Source: Mesorhizobium sp. B2-7-2
GTDB lineage: Bacteria; Pseudomonadota; Alphaproteobacteria; Rhizobiales; Rhizobiaceae
Direction: 5' to 3'
Assembly (NCBI RefSeq): GCF_006440775.1
Contig: NZ_VFTZ01000003.1
Span: forward strand, 1 to 64,000
Length of the DNA stretch: 64,000 bases
The position numbers and the translations under genes are program-made. The notes under the pieces are model-generated. The model saw nothing but the letters and a program-made list of their open reading frames with translations. It had not been told where the DNA came from and searched no databases. Shown piece by piece: positions 45,734 to 56,741 of the stretch. Each line of letters opens with the position of its first letter. The stretch's first letter is position 1.

Positions 45734-47059
45734 ATGCAGACCAATTTCTCCGCCGCGCAGCTTGCCGACCCGCATGTCGCGGAATCGGAAAAGATCCTGC
45801 GCAAATGCGTGCATTGCGGTTTCTGCACCGCCACCTGTCCGACCTACGTGACGCTGGGCAACGAGCTCGATTCGCCGCGCGGCCGCATCTATCTCATCAA
45901 GGACATGCTGGAGAACGGCCGGCCGGCCGACAAGGAGATCGTCACCCATATCGACCGCTGCCTGTCCTGCCTTGCCTGCATGACGACCTGCCCCTCGGGC
46001 GTGAACTACATGCATCTAGTCGATCATGCCCGCGCCCATATCCAGCAGACCTACAAGCGTCCGCTGCTTGACCGGATGACGCGCGCCATGCTGGCCTTCG
46101 TGCTGCCTTACCCGAACCGCTTCCGCGCCGCGCTGAAGCTCGCCGGGCTTGGCCGGCCGTTCCTCGGCCTGTTCGAGAAATTGCCGGCGCTGAGACCGGT
46201 GGCGGCCATGCTGAAGCTCGCGCCCGCGTCGATCCCCCCGGCATCGCCGCTGGCTTCGCCCGGCACGCATGCCGGGAAAGGCGAGAGGCGTGGCCGCGTC
46301 GCCATCCTCACCGGCTGCGCGCAGTCAGTGCTCGATCCGGCGATCAACGAGACGACCATCTCGCTTCTGACGAAATTGGGCGTCGAGGTCGTGGTGCCGG
46401 AAGGCGAGGGCTGCTGCGGGGCGCTCGTCCATCATATGGGCCGCGAGGGTCAGGCCCTTGCCTCGGCCAGGCAGAATGTCGACGCCTGGACGCGCGCCAT
46501 CGAGCAGGGCGGGCTCGATGCCATCATCATCACCGCCTCGGGCTGCGGCACCACGATCAAAGACTATGGTTTCATGCTGCGCCTCGATCCCGCCTATGCC
46601 GAAAAGGCGGCGCGCGTCTCGGCTCTGGCCAAGGACGTCACGGAATACCTCGCCGCTCTCGATTTGCCCGAGCCGGTGCGCAAGCCAGGCACGGTCGTCG
46701 CCTATCATTCCGCCTGTTCCATGCAACATGGACAGAAGATCACGCGCCAGCCGAAGGAGCTTCTGGCCAAGGCCGGCTTCGTTGTCCGCGAGCCGCACGA
46801 GGGGCATCTGTGCTGCGGCTCGGCCGGCACGTACAATATCCTGCAGCCCGAGATTTCGGCTAAATTGCGCGACCGCAAGGTCAAAAACATCGAAGCGACC
46901 GGCGCTTCAGTCGTCGCCACCGGCAACATCGGCTGCATCACGCAGATCGCATCCGCCGCGAAGTTGCCGGTGGTGCATACGATCAAGTTGCTCGACTGGG
47001 CCTATGGCGGCCCGAAGCCCGAGGGTGTTTCTGAGCGAGTGCTTGCGGCCGCAGAGTGA
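45734..47059 (+). CDS. glcF: Glycolate oxidase, iron-sulfur subunit
   Basis: The electron-transfer subunit, 441 residues. Two 4Fe-4S motifs lie near the start: CVHCGFCTATCPTY (about 23-36) and CLSCLACMTTCPSG (about 76-89). Two CCG domains follow (GCCGALVHHMGREG; CCGSAGTYNILQ), with the heterodisulfide-reductase-like fold. It passes electrons from GlcD to the membrane quinone. It is last in glcDEF. A RIME-like element follows 19 bp after the stop and separates it from convergent folD. Confidence 0.95.
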   Translation: MQTNFSAAQLADPHVAESEKILRKCVHCGFCTATCPTYVTLGNELDSPRGRIYLIKDMLENGRPADKEIVTHIDRCLSCLACMTTCPSGVNYMHLVDHARAHIQQTYKRPLLDRMTRAMLAFVLPYPNRFRAALKLAGLGRPFLGLFEKLPALRPVAAMLKLAPASIPPASPLASPGTHAGKGERRGRVAILTGCAQSVLDPAINETTISLLTKLGVEVVVPEGEGCCGALVHHMGREGQALASARQNVDAWTRAIEQGGLDAIIITASGCGTTIKDYGFMLRLDPAYAEKAARVSALAKDVTEYLAALDLPEPVRKPGTVVAYHSACSMQHGQKITRQPKELLAKAGFVVREPHEGHLCCGSAGTYNILQPEISAKLRDRKVKNIEATGASVVATGNIGCITQIASAAKLPVVHTIKLLDWAYGGPKPEGVSERVLAAAE

Positions 47060-47077
47060 TCCTCGTCGCCGGCGCCC

Positions 47078-47209
47078 CCTCATCCGGCCGCTTCGCGGCC
47101 ACCTTCTCCCCGGCGGGGAGAAGAAGTTGGAGCCGCCGCCGACAGTCTCCTCTCCCCTTGGGGAGAGGTCGGCCGAGCGAAGCGGAGGCCGAGTGAGGGG
47201 GCGTGTCGG
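47078..47209. repeat. RIME-like mosaic intergenic repeat
   Basis: Begins GGCGCCCCCTCATCC, then GGCCGCTTCGCGGCC and CTTCTCCCCGGCGGGGAGAAG, and ends with GGGGAGAGG, GCGAAGCGG and GTGAGGGGGCG. The modules are short palindromes (GGCCGC-TTC-GCGGCC, CTCCCC-GGCG-GGGAG). This pattern is that of rhizobium-specific intergenic mosaic elements, also seen at 50089, 51043, 52797 and 54779. Confidence 0.85.
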
Positions 47210-47210
47210 C

Positions 47211-48131
47211 CTACTCCGCCGCGAGCTGGTCCGGCACGCCGTAGGTCGCGCGGTAGAGCGCGCGCTGGCGGTTCAGCGCCACCATGGTGTTGCGCAACAG
47301 GATCGCGACCGTGAGCGGGCCGACGCCGCCCGGCACCGGCGTGATCCAGGACGCCACGTCCTTGACGCTGTCGGTGTCGACGTCGCCGACGATGCGGGTT
47401 TCGCCGTCAGGCCCGACCTCGGAATTGATGCCGATGTCGATGACGGCGGCTCCCGGCTTCACCATGTCGGCTTTGATCAGCCGCGGCTTGCCGACCGCGA
47501 CGAACAGCGCATCGGCGCGCCGCGCATGCGCCGCCAGCGATCGCGTCATGTGATGGCACACCGTCACCGTCGCGCCCTCGCTCATCAACAGGAAGGCGAT
47601 CGGCTTGCCGACGATCTCCGAATGGCCGACGACGACCACTTCCAGCCCCTTGAGCTCGAGGCCGGTCTCCTTCAGCAGTTCGACCGAGGCCGCCGCCGTG
47701 CAGGGGGCCAGGTCGAGCTGGTTGTAGACGATGTTGCCGATCGAGGCCGGGTGCATGCCCTCGACGTCCTTCAGCGGATGCACCGCCGCCTGCAGCGTCT
47801 TGATCGGGATATGCGCAGGCACCGGCCGCTGGATGATGATGCCGGTGACGCGCGGATCAGCGTTGAGGCCGTGGATCGCCGCTTCCAGCTCGCCTGCGGT
47901 GATGTCGGCGGCAAAGCGCCGCTCCTCGAAGGAGATGCCGGCAAGGGCGGCCTTGGCGCGCTGGTTGCGCACATAGACGTCGACCGCTGCGGTATCGCCC
48001 ACGGTGATCGAGACAAGCTTCGGCGGAAAACCTTCGGCCGTGGCGATCGCTGCGTCCTCGCGCACTGAAGCGATGATGCGCTGGGCGACCGGGCCGCCTT
48101 TCAGGTAGCGGCTGTCGTCGGTCCGGGTCAT
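47211..48131 (-). CDS. folD: Bifunctional methylenetetrahydrofolate dehydrogenase/cyclohydrolase
   Basis: Interconverts 5,10-methylene-, methenyl- and 10-formyl-tetrahydrofolate for purine and formyl-Met synthesis; 306 residues, cytoplasmic. The signatures GNADPRVTGIIIQRPVPAHI-type (in LNADPRVTGIIIQ), VVVGHSEIVGKPIAFLL (NADP site) and PVPGGVGPLTVAILLRNT are intact, including the catalytic Lys in VYVRNQRAKA. The ATG at 48131, with GGCAGAGGTG upstream, was preferred over a longer frame. A dispersed repeat lies 23 bp upstream. Confidence 0.94.
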   Translation of the reverse strand: MTRTDDSRYLKGGPVAQRIIASVREDAAIATAEGFPPKLVSITVGDTAAVDVYVRNQRAKAALAGISFEERRFAADITAGELEAAIHGLNADPRVTGIIIQRPVPAHIPIKTLQAAVHPLKDVEGMHPASIGNIVYNQLDLAPCTAAASVELLKETGLELKGLEVVVVGHSEIVGKPIAFLLMSEGATVTVCHHMTRSLAAHARRADALFVAVGKPRLIKADMVKPGAAVIDIGINSEVGPDGETRIVGDVDTDSVKDVASWITPVPGGVGPLTVAILLRNTMVALNRQRALYRATYGVPDQLAAE

Positions 48132-48153
48132 GGCTGGCACCTCTGCCTTCTGG

Positions 48154-48194
48154 AGCAATTCAAGGAAAGGCGCACTACCGCCCGAAATTGCGTG
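48154..48194. repeat. Dispersed palindromic repeat, AGCAATTCC family (diverged)
   Basis: AGCAATTCAAGGAAAGG, then CGCACTACCGCCCG, then AAATTGCGT. It keeps the outer arms GCAATT and AATTGC but has a shortened core. It lies just upstream of folD and may contain its promoter region. Confidence 0.65.
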
Positions 48195-48490
48195 ACTATC
48201 AGGATTTGTGCACTGCAATAGCAGAGGAGCGCCGGGAAATCAGCCCCGGAAACGAAATGCCCTGCTTTCGGGGCGACTTGCCGCCTCATGCATCAAAAGA
48301 AAGGCTCAAAAACGAAAAGGCAGCGCGGTTTCCCTGCGCTGCCTTTTCGCGACTGGCCGTATCCCCACACAGCCCGTCCCCCGTAAACCTTTCACCGGTT
48401 AAAGCACATCCCGCGGGATAGCACTATGACTTGGCTGCAACAGCATCAGACAAAAAGTGCTGCGCCGTCTAACCGGCTGATTCGCTGTGA
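48195..48490. other. Intergenic region between folD and L,D-transpeptidase genes
   Basis: About 300 bp without a gene. It holds the 14-bp-stem terminator at 48313-48349 and a perfect 12-bp palindrome ATCCCGCGGGAT at 48408-48419. The remaining sequence shows nothing recognisable. Confidence 0.5.
48313..48349 (-). terminator. Strong bidirectional-type terminator hairpin
   Basis: CGAAAAGGCAGCGC (48313-48326) pairs perfectly with 48336-48349 around a 9-base loop. On the minus strand the stem runs into TTTTCGTTTTTG, which suits termination of the L,D-transpeptidase transcript, 140 bp after its stop. Confidence 0.75.
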
Positions 48491-49231
48491 CTATATCACC
48501 TCGACCGTGGTTCCGACATTCACGCGCTCGTAGAGGTCGACGACATCCTCGTTGCGCATGCGGATGCAGCCGGAAGATACCGCGCCGCCGATCGTCCAGG
48601 GCTGGTTGGTGCCGTGGATGCGGTATTCGGTGGTGCCGAGATAGAGCGCGCGCGCGCCGAGCGGGTTCTCGATGCCGCCGGCGAGATAGGTCGGCAGGTA
48701 ACGGCCCTTGGCCGCCTCGCGCTTGATCATCTCCGCCGGCGGGCGCCATTCCGGCCAGACCTTCTTGTCGGTGATCTTGTGGGTGCCCGACCATTCGAAG
48801 CCGGGCTTGCCGGTGCCGACGCCGTAGCGCCGCGCCTTGCCGTTCTTCTCGACCAGGAAAAGGAAGTTCTGGTGCGTGTCGATGACGATGGTGCCCGGCT
48901 TCGCCGGCCCGTCATAGGCGACTTCCTGCGGCAGGTAGACCGGATTGATCTGCGGCCGCATCACCATGCGCTTGGCCGGCTGCTGCACGGCCGCCGTGCG
49001 CTGCTGGTCGGGCTGCGCCTGGAAGATGCGTCGCAGCGGCGGCTGCGCTGCCTGCCGCGCCGGGCGCACGATTCCCGGTGCCTGGCCGAGCTGCAGCACC
49101 CAGGGCGCCGAAAGGTCGGGGCTCACCATCACCGGCGGCCGGTCGGCATAACGGTCATTGGCAAGGGAGGTCGTGGCGCCGGCGGCAAGAATGGCCACCG
49201 CGCCGAGCAGGGAACGAAACGCTGCCTTCAT
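48491..49231 (-). CDS. L,D-transpeptidase (YkuD family)
   Basis: A periplasmic peptidoglycan enzyme of 246 residues that forms 3-3 cross-links or anchors proteins. The signal peptide ends about at ATTSLA/ND (residue 24). The catalytic motif IHGTNQPWTIGGAVSSGCIR, then MRNEDVVDLYERV, has the active Cys and His of the YkuD fold. A Gln/Pro-rich stretch (residues 55-90) forms a linker before the domain. The ATG at 49231 was chosen over a longer frame that would add 25 non-signal residues. Rhizobial genomes encode several paralogues. Confidence 0.9.
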   Translation of the reverse strand: MKAAFRSLLGAVAILAAGATTSLANDRYADRPPVMVSPDLSAPWVLQLGQAPGIVRPARQAAQPPLRRIFQAQPDQQRTAAVQQPAKRMVMRPQINPVYLPQEVAYDGPAKPGTIVIDTHQNFLFLVEKNGKARRYGVGTGKPGFEWSGTHKITDKKVWPEWRPPAEMIKREAAKGRYLPTYLAGGIENPLGARALYLGTTEYRIHGTNQPWTIGGAVSSGCIRMRNEDVVDLYERVNVGTTVEVI

Positions 49232-49427
49232 GGGAACGCACCTTGATCGAACATCCGGGGCGGCGAGCGCGCCCTCGGTTTCGCGATCCTTGGCGTGGAG
49301 CGGCAAGCAAAACGTGAATCGGAATGCGTAAAATGCCGCTTTGTCAGTAAACCTTTTGGTGTGGTTACCGGCCGGTTCAGGAATCTGGTAAAGCCACGGT
49401 AAAAGCAGCGCTGAAGCGCATTAACAA

Positions 49428-50081
49428 ATGGATCTGCTGACGATGGCGACTGGAAATGCCGGCATTCTCGATGGCCCCGACGGCAGGGCGCGCTGCTTCT
49501 GGCACGGCAATTTGCCGGACTATCTCCACTACCACGATCACGAATGGGGCAGGCCGGTAACGGACGATCGCCGGCTGTTCGAGAAGATCTGCCTCGAAGG
49601 CTTCCAATCGGGCTTGTCGTGGCTGACCATCCTGCGCAAGCGTGAGAATTTCCGCGAGGCCTTCGCCGGTTTCGACTTCGACAAGGTGGCGACGTTCACA
49701 GACGCTGATGTCGAGCGCCTGCTCGGCAATGCCGGCATCATCCGCCACCGCGGCAAGATCGTTTCGACCATCAACAACGCCAAACGCGCCCGCGAGATGG
49801 TCAACGAGTTCGGCTCGCTTGCCGCCTGGTTCTGGAAGTTCGAGCCGGGTCCGGGCGAGCGGCCCGAAATCGTCGACCTGGCGCATCTGCGCGCCAATCC
49901 GACGACGGCGGTGTCGGTCAGGATATCCAAGGAATTGAAGAAGCGCGGCTGGAGCTTTGTCGGCCCGACCACGGTCTATGCCTTCATGCAGGCGATGGGC
50001 CTGGTCAACGATCATCTCGAAGGCTGCTACTGCCGGGCAGAGGTGGAGAAAGAGCGCAAGACGCTCAAGCGGCCGAAGTAG
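49428..50081 (+). CDS. tag: DNA-3-methyladenine glycosylase I
   Basis: Removes 3-methyladenine from alkylated DNA as the first step of base-excision repair; 217 residues, cytoplasmic. The helix-hairpin-helix glycosylase family pattern is seen in YHDHEWGRPVTDDRRLFEKI, then CLEGFQSGLSWLTILRKREN. The zinc site uses Cys and His near the start (CFWHGN) and near the end (NDHLEGCYC). An ATG at 49443 could be the start. It is divergent from the L,D-transpeptidase gene. Confidence 0.95.
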   Translation: MDLLTMATGNAGILDGPDGRARCFWHGNLPDYLHYHDHEWGRPVTDDRRLFEKICLEGFQSGLSWLTILRKRENFREAFAGFDFDKVATFTDADVERLLGNAGIIRHRGKIVSTINNAKRAREMVNEFGSLAAWFWKFEPGPGERPEIVDLAHLRANPTTAVSVRISKELKKRGWSFVGPTTVYAFMQAMGLVNDHLEGCYCRAEVEKERKTLKRPK

Positions 50082-50088
50082 GGGCGCC

Positions 50089-50280
50089 TTCTTCCTTCTC
50101 CCCTTGTGGGAGAAGGTGGCCGCGAAGCGGCCGGATGAGGGGTGTTCCAGGGAAAGCCAGCATCTCACATCGCCGGAGGAGACGGCAAGTTTGCCAGCGT
50201 CTCACTTCGCTGGAGCACCCCTCATCCGTCTCGGCGCTACGCGCCGATCCACCTTCTCCCCCAGGGGGGAGAAGGAGAAG
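50089..50280. repeat. RIME-like mosaic intergenic repeat
   Basis: Left part: CTTCTCCCCTTGTGGGAGAAG, GGCCGCGAAGCGGCC, GATGAGGGGTGTTCC. Right part is an inverted relative: GGAGCACCCCTCATCC, TCGGCGCTACGCGCCGA, CCACCTTCTCCCCC. The centre (50160-50200) is an extra module not present in the copies at 51043 and 52797. It lies between convergent genes. Confidence 0.85.
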
Positions 50281-50283
50281 AGG

Positions 50284-50667
50284 CTACTTCTCGAACCTGC
50301 CCTTATGGCCGCTGCCGTTGATGTCCCAGACCAGGCTGGAGCCGGACACCGTCAGCACCAGTCCGCTGAAGCCGCTGTCGTCGGGCGTATGATGCGTGGA
50401 GGCGGAGCTGTGGCCTGCCGGGATGACCTCGACAGTCGAGCCCTTCCTCACCCAGCAGCCCTTGCCGTACTGGTCGTTCGCGCCATAGGCGAGTGCGAAT
50501 TCGAAGCTTCCGTCGTTCTTCAGCAGCAGTTCTGAACCGACCTCCATGACGCCGTTCAGGTAATAATGGCCGGCAAGACGGGCATCGCCCGGCTGGCGGG
50601 CGTTGGCCGCGACGGGCATGCAAAGGACAAGCGCGCCGGCAAGCGCGCACGCAAATCGCAAGTACAT
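50284..50667 (-). CDS. Small periplasmic protein of unknown function
   Basis: A 127-residue exported protein. The signal peptide runs MYLRFACALAGALVLCMPVA and ends about NA/RQ. The mature part GHYYLNGVMEVGSELLLKND, then GSFEFALAYGANDQYGKGCW, is beta-rich and ends with WDINGSGHKGRF. A lone Cys remains in the mature domain. The family is unknown to me. It lies 28 bp downstream of another small gene on the same strand, so they may be cotranscribed. Confidence 0.7.
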   Translation of the reverse strand: MYLRFACALAGALVLCMPVAANARQPGDARLAGHYYLNGVMEVGSELLLKNDGSFEFALAYGANDQYGKGCWVRKGSTVEVIPAGHSSASTHHTPDDSGFSGLVLTVSGSSLVWDINGSGHKGRFEK

Positions 50668-50695
50668 GATGATCCCCCGATCGTTGAGTGAAAAG

Positions 50696-50932
50696 TCAGA
50701 CGCTGCCGGCGCCGGCCAGGAACAGCCCGGCAATGATTGCCGCCACCGCTGCGAAGGCCGGGTAGATCACCAGCAGAACGGTCACCAGCGCGTCGCCTAG
50801 CGTAGGCTTATGTGTCTGCGTCGGAATTTCGAATGGCCCGGCCGGCTGCTGGGCCGGCCTGAGCATAAAGCCGCCGGCAGGCCGCAGCCTGGCCGATGTG
50901 CCGCTCTCGATAATCTCGTTAGCCGTCGTCAT
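50696..50932 (-). CDS. Small membrane protein of unknown function
   Basis: A 78-residue protein with one long hydrophobic stretch, [20 protein letters not shown] (about residues 49-68), ending [10 protein letters not shown]. The N-terminal half is polar and Pro-rich. Probably one or two inner-membrane helices. The family is not recognised. It precedes the periplasmic protein gene. Confidence 0.55.
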   Translation of the reverse strand: MTTANEIIESGTSARLRPAGGFMLRPAQQPAGPFEIPTQTHKPTLGDALVTVLLVIYPAFAAVAAIIAGLFLAGAGSV

Positions 50933-51042
50933 GCCCCCGAACCCCTTGTTTCGACGCGCTTTATGGTTGCGGATTGTGTCGGCAGCATGCCGCGCCGATG
51001 GCAGAATTGTTTCATTTTGGCGCGGTTTTATTTCAGTTTTTC

Positions 51043-51185
51043 TTTCTCCCCTTGTGGGAGAAGGTGGCCGCGAAGCGGCCGGATGATAGGTGTTCCAGGG
51101 AAAGCCAGCGCCTCACTCCGCTGGAACACCCCATCCGTCTCGGCGCTGCGCGCCGATCCACCTTCTCCCGCAAGGGGAAGGAGAG
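51043..51185. repeat. RIME-like mosaic intergenic repeat
   Basis: CTTCTCCCCTTGTGGGAGAAG, GGCCGCGAAGCGGCC, then GTGTTCCAGGGAAAGCC, the short centre, and GGAACACCCCATCCG, CGGCGCTGCGCGCCG and CCTTCTCCCGCAAGGGG. It lies upstream of hisS and may contain or displace its promoter. Confidence 0.85.
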
Positions 51186-51256
51186 GCGCTAACCCTTGCC
51201 GCTCCAAGCGGCATCGTTTAGGAAACGCGCGCCCATTGACCAGAAAGACCGATCCC

Positions 51257-52786
51257 ATGGCCGACAAATCGGAAAAGACGAAAGCGCGGCTGCCGCGCGG
51301 GTTTGCCGACCGCAGCGCCGAGGATATTCGCGCCGTCGAAAAGATGATGGCGACCATCCGCTCGGTCTATGAGCTCTATGGTTTCGAGCCGGCCGACCAG
51401 CCGATGATCGAATATACCGATGCTTTGGGAAAATTCCTGCCCGATCAGGACCGGCCGAACGAAGGCGTGTTCTCCTTCCAGGATGATGACGACCAGTGGC
51501 TGTCGCTGCGCTACGACCTGACCGCGCCGACGGCCCGCTTCGTCGCCGAAAATTTTGACAAGCTGCCAAAACCCTATCGCAGCTACCGCTCCGGCTGGGT
51601 GTTCCGCAACGAGAAGCCCGGCCCCGGCCGCTTCCGCCAGTTCATGCAGTTCGACGCCGACACGATCGGCACGCCGGGCGTCGCAGCCGACGCCGAGATG
51701 GCGATGATGATGGCCGACGTCATGGAAGCGCTCGGGATTCCTCGCGGGCAGTATGTTGTTCGCGTCAATAATCGCAAAGTGCTGGACGGCGTGCTCGAGG
51801 CTATTGACCTTGGTGGCGACCAGAATGCTGGCCGCCGGCTGACGGTGCTGCGGGCCATCGACAAGCTGGACAAGCTTGGGCCGGAAGGCGTGAGGCTCCT
51901 GCTTGGCCCGGGACGATGGGACGGCGGTAAGGAAGGTGAAGGGGATTTCACAAAGGGCGCTGGCCTTGACGAGATTCAGGCCGAATTCGTTGTCGCCGTC
52001 ATTCTTCACAATCAATATCTTGAGGCAGGGCAGAAGAATGATGTGGCGTCATGGAACGCCGCACTTGAGGCCAACGCCACCGCTAACGCTGGGTTTGCTG
52101 AACTTAAGGAGATTGAGGCTCTGATCCGGGCTGCCGGCTACAGCGCTGAGCGCATACGCATCGATCCCTCCGTCGTGCGCGGGCTCGAATACTACACCGG
52201 CCCCGTCTTCGAGGCCGAGCTTCTGGCTGAGATCCCCAATGACGAAGGCCAGATCGTGCGCTTCGGCTCGGTCGGCGGCGGCGGCCGCTATGACGGGCTG
52301 GTTTCGCGCTTCCGCGGCGAGCCGGTGCCGGCGACCGGTTTCTCCATCGGCGTCTCCCGGCTGATGACGGCGCTCAAGAACCTCGGCAAGCTCGACGCCT
52401 CCGATGTCATCGCGCCGGTCGTGGTGCTGGTTATGGACAAGGACACCGAAAGCCTCGGCCGCTACCAGAAGATGGTCGCCGACCTGCGCGCCGCCGGCAT
52501 CCGCTCCGAAATGTATCTCGGCGGCGCCGGCATGAAGGCGCAGCTCAAATATGCCGACCGCCGCGGCAGCCCAGTCGCCATCATCCAGGGCGGCGACGAG
52601 CGCGCCAAAGGCGAGGTGCAGATCAAGGACCTGATCGAAGGCGCGCGCCTGTCGGCCGAGATCGCCGACAATGCCGAATGGCGGGCGGCAAGGCCGGCGC
52701 AGGTGACAGTGGCGGAGGGCGAGCTGGTTGCCGAGGTGAAGAAGATTCTCGCGGCGCAGGCCGAGGAGCGGGCACGTGGAAGGTAG
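51257..52786 (+). CDS. hisS: Histidyl-tRNA synthetase
   Basis: Charges tRNA-His with histidine; class II synthetase, 509 residues, cytoplasmic. Motif 2 is [19 protein letters not shown], the His-specific loops are [19 protein letters not shown] and [13 protein letters not shown], and the C-terminal anticodon domain is [16 protein letters not shown]. The sequence is the alphaproteobacterial form, which recognises a tRNA lacking G-1:C73. Codon usage between 51740 and 52135 is more AT-rich than the rest. The ATG at 51257 was chosen over a long frame across the repeat. It is followed by hisZ and hisG. Confidence 0.95.
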   Translation: MADKSEKTKARLPRGFADRSAEDIRAVEKMMATIRSVYELYGFEPADQPMIEYTDALGKFLPDQDRPNEGVFSFQDDDDQWLSLRYDLTAPTARFVAENFDKLPKPYRSYRSGWVFRNEKPGPGRFRQFMQFDADTIGTPGVAADAEMAMMMADVMEALGIPRGQYVVRVNNRKVLDGVLEAIDLGGDQNAGRRLTVLRAIDKLDKLGPEGVRLLLGPGRWDGGKEGEGDFTKGAGLDEIQAEFVVAVILHNQYLEAGQKNDVASWNAALEANATANAGFAELKEIEALIRAAGYSAERIRIDPSVVRGLEYYTGPVFEAELLAEIPNDEGQIVRFGSVGGGGRYDGLVSRFRGEPVPATGFSIGVSRLMTALKNLGKLDASDVIAPVVVLVMDKDTESLGRYQKMVADLRAAGIRSEMYLGGAGMKAQLKYADRRGSPVAIIQGGDERAKGEVQIKDLIEGARLSAEIADNAEWRAARPAQVTVAEGELVAEVKKILAAQAEERARGR

Positions 52787-52796
52787 AGCGCCGACT

Positions 52797-52945
52797 TCCC
52801 CTTCTCCCCTTGTGGGAGAAGGTGGATCGGCGCGAAGCGCCGAGACGGATGAGGGGTGTTCCAGGGAACGCCGACGTCTCATTCCGCTGGAGCACCCCTC
52901 ATCCGTCGCCTTCGGCGACACCTTCTCCCACAAGGGGAGAAGGGA
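52797..52945. repeat. RIME-like mosaic intergenic repeat between hisS and hisZ
   Basis: CTTCTCCCCTTGTGGGAGAAG, GGATCGGCGCGAAGCGCCGA, GATGAGGGGTGTTCC, a short centre, then GGAGCACCCCTCATCCG, TCGCCTTCGGCGA, and CCTTCTCCCACAAGGGG. Its right edge (GGGGAGAAGGG) is only 13 bp from the hisZ start. Confidence 0.88.
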
Positions 52946-52957
52946 AGGGCGTGCCGC

Positions 52958-54076
52958 ATGACCTCCCGTCCCGCCATCGCCGCCGACATCGTCGAACTTT
53001 TCGCCACCCGCGACACCCATGCCGTGGAAGTCGCCGTGCTGCAGCCGGCCGACCCGTTCCTCGATATGGCGGGCGAAGACCTGCGCCGCCGCATCTTCCT
53101 GACTGAAAGCGAGACCGGCAAGACGCTGTGCCTGCGGCCCGAATTCACCATTCCGGTCTGCCTCGACCACATCGCCAGCCAGGCCGGCACGCCGCGCCGC
53201 TATTCCTATCTGGGCGAGGTGTTCCGCCAGCGCCGCGACGGCGGCAACGAGTTCTTCCAGGCCGGCATCGAGGATCTCGGCGACCGAAATACGGCCGCCG
53301 CCGATGCTCGTTCGCTGGCCGACGCGCATGCGCTGCTGTCGCTGGTGCTGCCCGGCCGGAAGCTCGCCATCACGCTTGGCGACCAGACCCTGTTCGAGGC
53401 TGTGCTGGCGGCGCTCGGCCTGCCGCGCGGCTGGCGCATGCGGCTCGCGCGCGCGTTTGGCTCGGCGCCGATGCTGGAGGCAGCCCTTGCCGATCTCGCC
53501 AACCCGCCGCGCAACAGCCAGCTCTCCGGTCCGGTCGCCCTGCTGGCGCTCGACGGCGATGCGGAAGGCCTTGCCGCGCATATTGCCGACGGCATGGAGG
53601 AAGCCGGGCTTTCGGCATCGTCCGGCCGCGCCCCGGCCGACATTGCGCGCCGACTGATCGAGAAGGCGCAGCTGCGCAGCGTGCGGCTGTCCGACGAGGC
53701 GTTTTCGGCGTTGAAGGGTTTTCTCGAGATCGACGTCGCGCTCAGCGACGCGACCGCGGCGCTGGAAAAATTCGCCGCCGATGCCGGCCTGTCGCTGGGA
53801 CCGGCGCTGGAGAATTTCGCCGCCCGCGCCAAGGCGATCGAGGCGCATGGCCTGTCGGCGGCGCAAATCCGCTATGACGCCGCCTTCGGCCGTCCGCTCG
53901 ACTACTACACCGGCCTCGTCTTCGAGATTGCCGTGGGCGACGGCGATCGCCCGCTGGCCGGCGGCGGCCGCTACGACCGTCTGCTGACGCTGCTGGGAGC
54001 AAAAAAGCCGATTCCCGGCGTCGGTTTCTCGGTCTGGCTCGATCGCATCGAAGCCTTGCGGGAGAACGCCAAATGA
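52958..54076 (+). CDS. hisZ: ATP phosphoribosyltransferase regulatory subunit
   Basis: A catalytically inactive HisRS paralogue (372 residues) that activates the short-form HisG and gives it histidine feedback control. The HisRS core is recognisable ([73 protein letters not shown]), and the anticodon domain is lacking. The ATG at 52958 lies just after a RIME-like repeat, whose GGGAGAAGGG-like end may supply the ribosome site. The stop overlaps the hisG start in ATGA. Confidence 0.94.
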   Translation: MTSRPAIAADIVELFATRDTHAVEVAVLQPADPFLDMAGEDLRRRIFLTESETGKTLCLRPEFTIPVCLDHIASQAGTPRRYSYLGEVFRQRRDGGNEFFQAGIEDLGDRNTAAADARSLADAHALLSLVLPGRKLAITLGDQTLFEAVLAALGLPRGWRMRLARAFGSAPMLEAALADLANPPRNSQLSGPVALLALDGDAEGLAAHIADGMEEAGLSASSGRAPADIARRLIEKAQLRSVRLSDEAFSALKGFLEIDVALSDATAALEKFAADAGLSLGPALENFAARAKAIEAHGLSAAQIRYDAAFGRPLDYYTGLVFEIAVGDGDRPLAGGGRYDRLLTLLGAKKPIPGVGFSVWLDRIEALRENAK

Positions 54077-54771
54077 TCACGCTGGCGATCCCCTCGAAAG
54101 GCCGTCTCAAGGAGCAGTCGCTCGAAGTGCTGGCCAAGGCCGGCCTGGCCGTCACTCTGCCTGAGGACGACCGTAAATACCGCGCCCGCATCGACGGCCT
54201 CGACAATGTCGAGGTGGCCTTCCTGTCCGCGTCCGAGATCGCCGGCGAGATCGGCCAGGGCGCGGTCGATCTCGGCATCACCGGCGAGGATCTGCTGCGC
54301 GAGAACCTCGCCGGCTGGGAAGCGCGCGCCGAGGTCGTCGCGTGCCTTGGCTTCGGCCATGCCGATGTCGTGGTCGCGGTGCCCGACATCTGGCTCGATG
54401 TCGACAGCATGGCCGATCTCGACGATGTCGCCGCCGATTTCCGGCAGCGCCATGGCCGGCGCTTGCGCATCGCCACCAAATACTGGCGGCTGACGCAGCA
54501 GTTCTTTTCGCTCAAGCACGGCATCCAGGTCTATCGCATCGTCGAAAGCCTCGGCGCCACCGAAGGCGCGCCGGCCGCCGGGCTGGCGGATGTCATCGTC
54601 GACATCACCACCACCGGCTCGACGCTGCGCGCCAACCACCTCAAGGTGCTGGGCGACGGTACGATCCTGAAGTCGCAGGCCTGTCTGGTCGCTTCGAAGA
54701 AGCAGCGCGATGCGGCCGACGAGGCGGTCTTGCGCGACATCGCCGCGAAGATGTCAGCAATAGCGGGATAG
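54073..54771 (+). CDS. hisG: ATP phosphoribosyltransferase, short form
   Basis: The first enzyme of histidine biosynthesis, joining ATP and PRPP; 232 residues, cytoplasmic. The short form lacks the C-terminal regulatory domain and needs HisZ, which is encoded directly upstream with a four-base overlap. The PRPP-binding loop is [15 protein letters not shown] near 175-190, and [20 protein letters not shown] is the family start. A RIME-like element follows 7 bp after the stop. Confidence 0.96.
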   Translation: MITLAIPSKGRLKEQSLEVLAKAGLAVTLPEDDRKYRARIDGLDNVEVAFLSASEIAGEIGQGAVDLGITGEDLLRENLAGWEARAEVVACLGFGHADVVVAVPDIWLDVDSMADLDDVAADFRQRHGRRLRIATKYWRLTQQFFSLKHGIQVYRIVESLGATEGAPAAGLADVIVDITTTGSTLRANHLKVLGDGTILKSQACLVASKKQRDAADEAVLRDIAAKMSAIAG

Positions 54772-54778
54772 CGTCGGC

Positions 54779-54903
54779 GCTGCCCCTCATCCGGCCGCTT
54801 CGCGGCCACCTTCTCCCCGGTGGGGAGAAGAGATTGGCGCCGACGCCGACAATCTCCTCTCCCCGCCGGGGAGAGGCCAACCGAGCGAAGCGGAAGCTGG
54901 GGC
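54779..54903. repeat. RIME-like mosaic intergenic repeat
   Basis: GCCCCTCATCC, GGCCGCTTCGCGGCC, CTTCTCCCCGGTGGGGAGAAG, then GATTGGCGCCGACG, CCCCGCCGGGGAG and CGAGCGAAGCGGAAGC. Closest to the copy at 47078. It separates hisG from the acyl-CoA synthetase gene. Confidence 0.85.
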
Positions 54904-54970
54904 AGTACCTTCGGCGGGTTTCCTCTGCCCCGACAGGCTGATAGGCTGGCCTATCCGGGAGGAGACGGCG

Positions 54971-56731
<1,761 letters not shown>

Positions 56732-56741
56732 AACGGCATTT

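Noticed and set aside
50089..52945. Repeats between 50 and 53 kb as insertion-sequence remnants
   Set aside because: No transposase fragment or target-site duplication is visible; modular short palindromes match rhizobial intergenic mosaic elements.
52049..53866. Long minus-strand frame over hisS and hisZ
   Set aside because: Antisense to two well-supported genes and runs through a RIME-like repeat; composition is that of a shadow frame.
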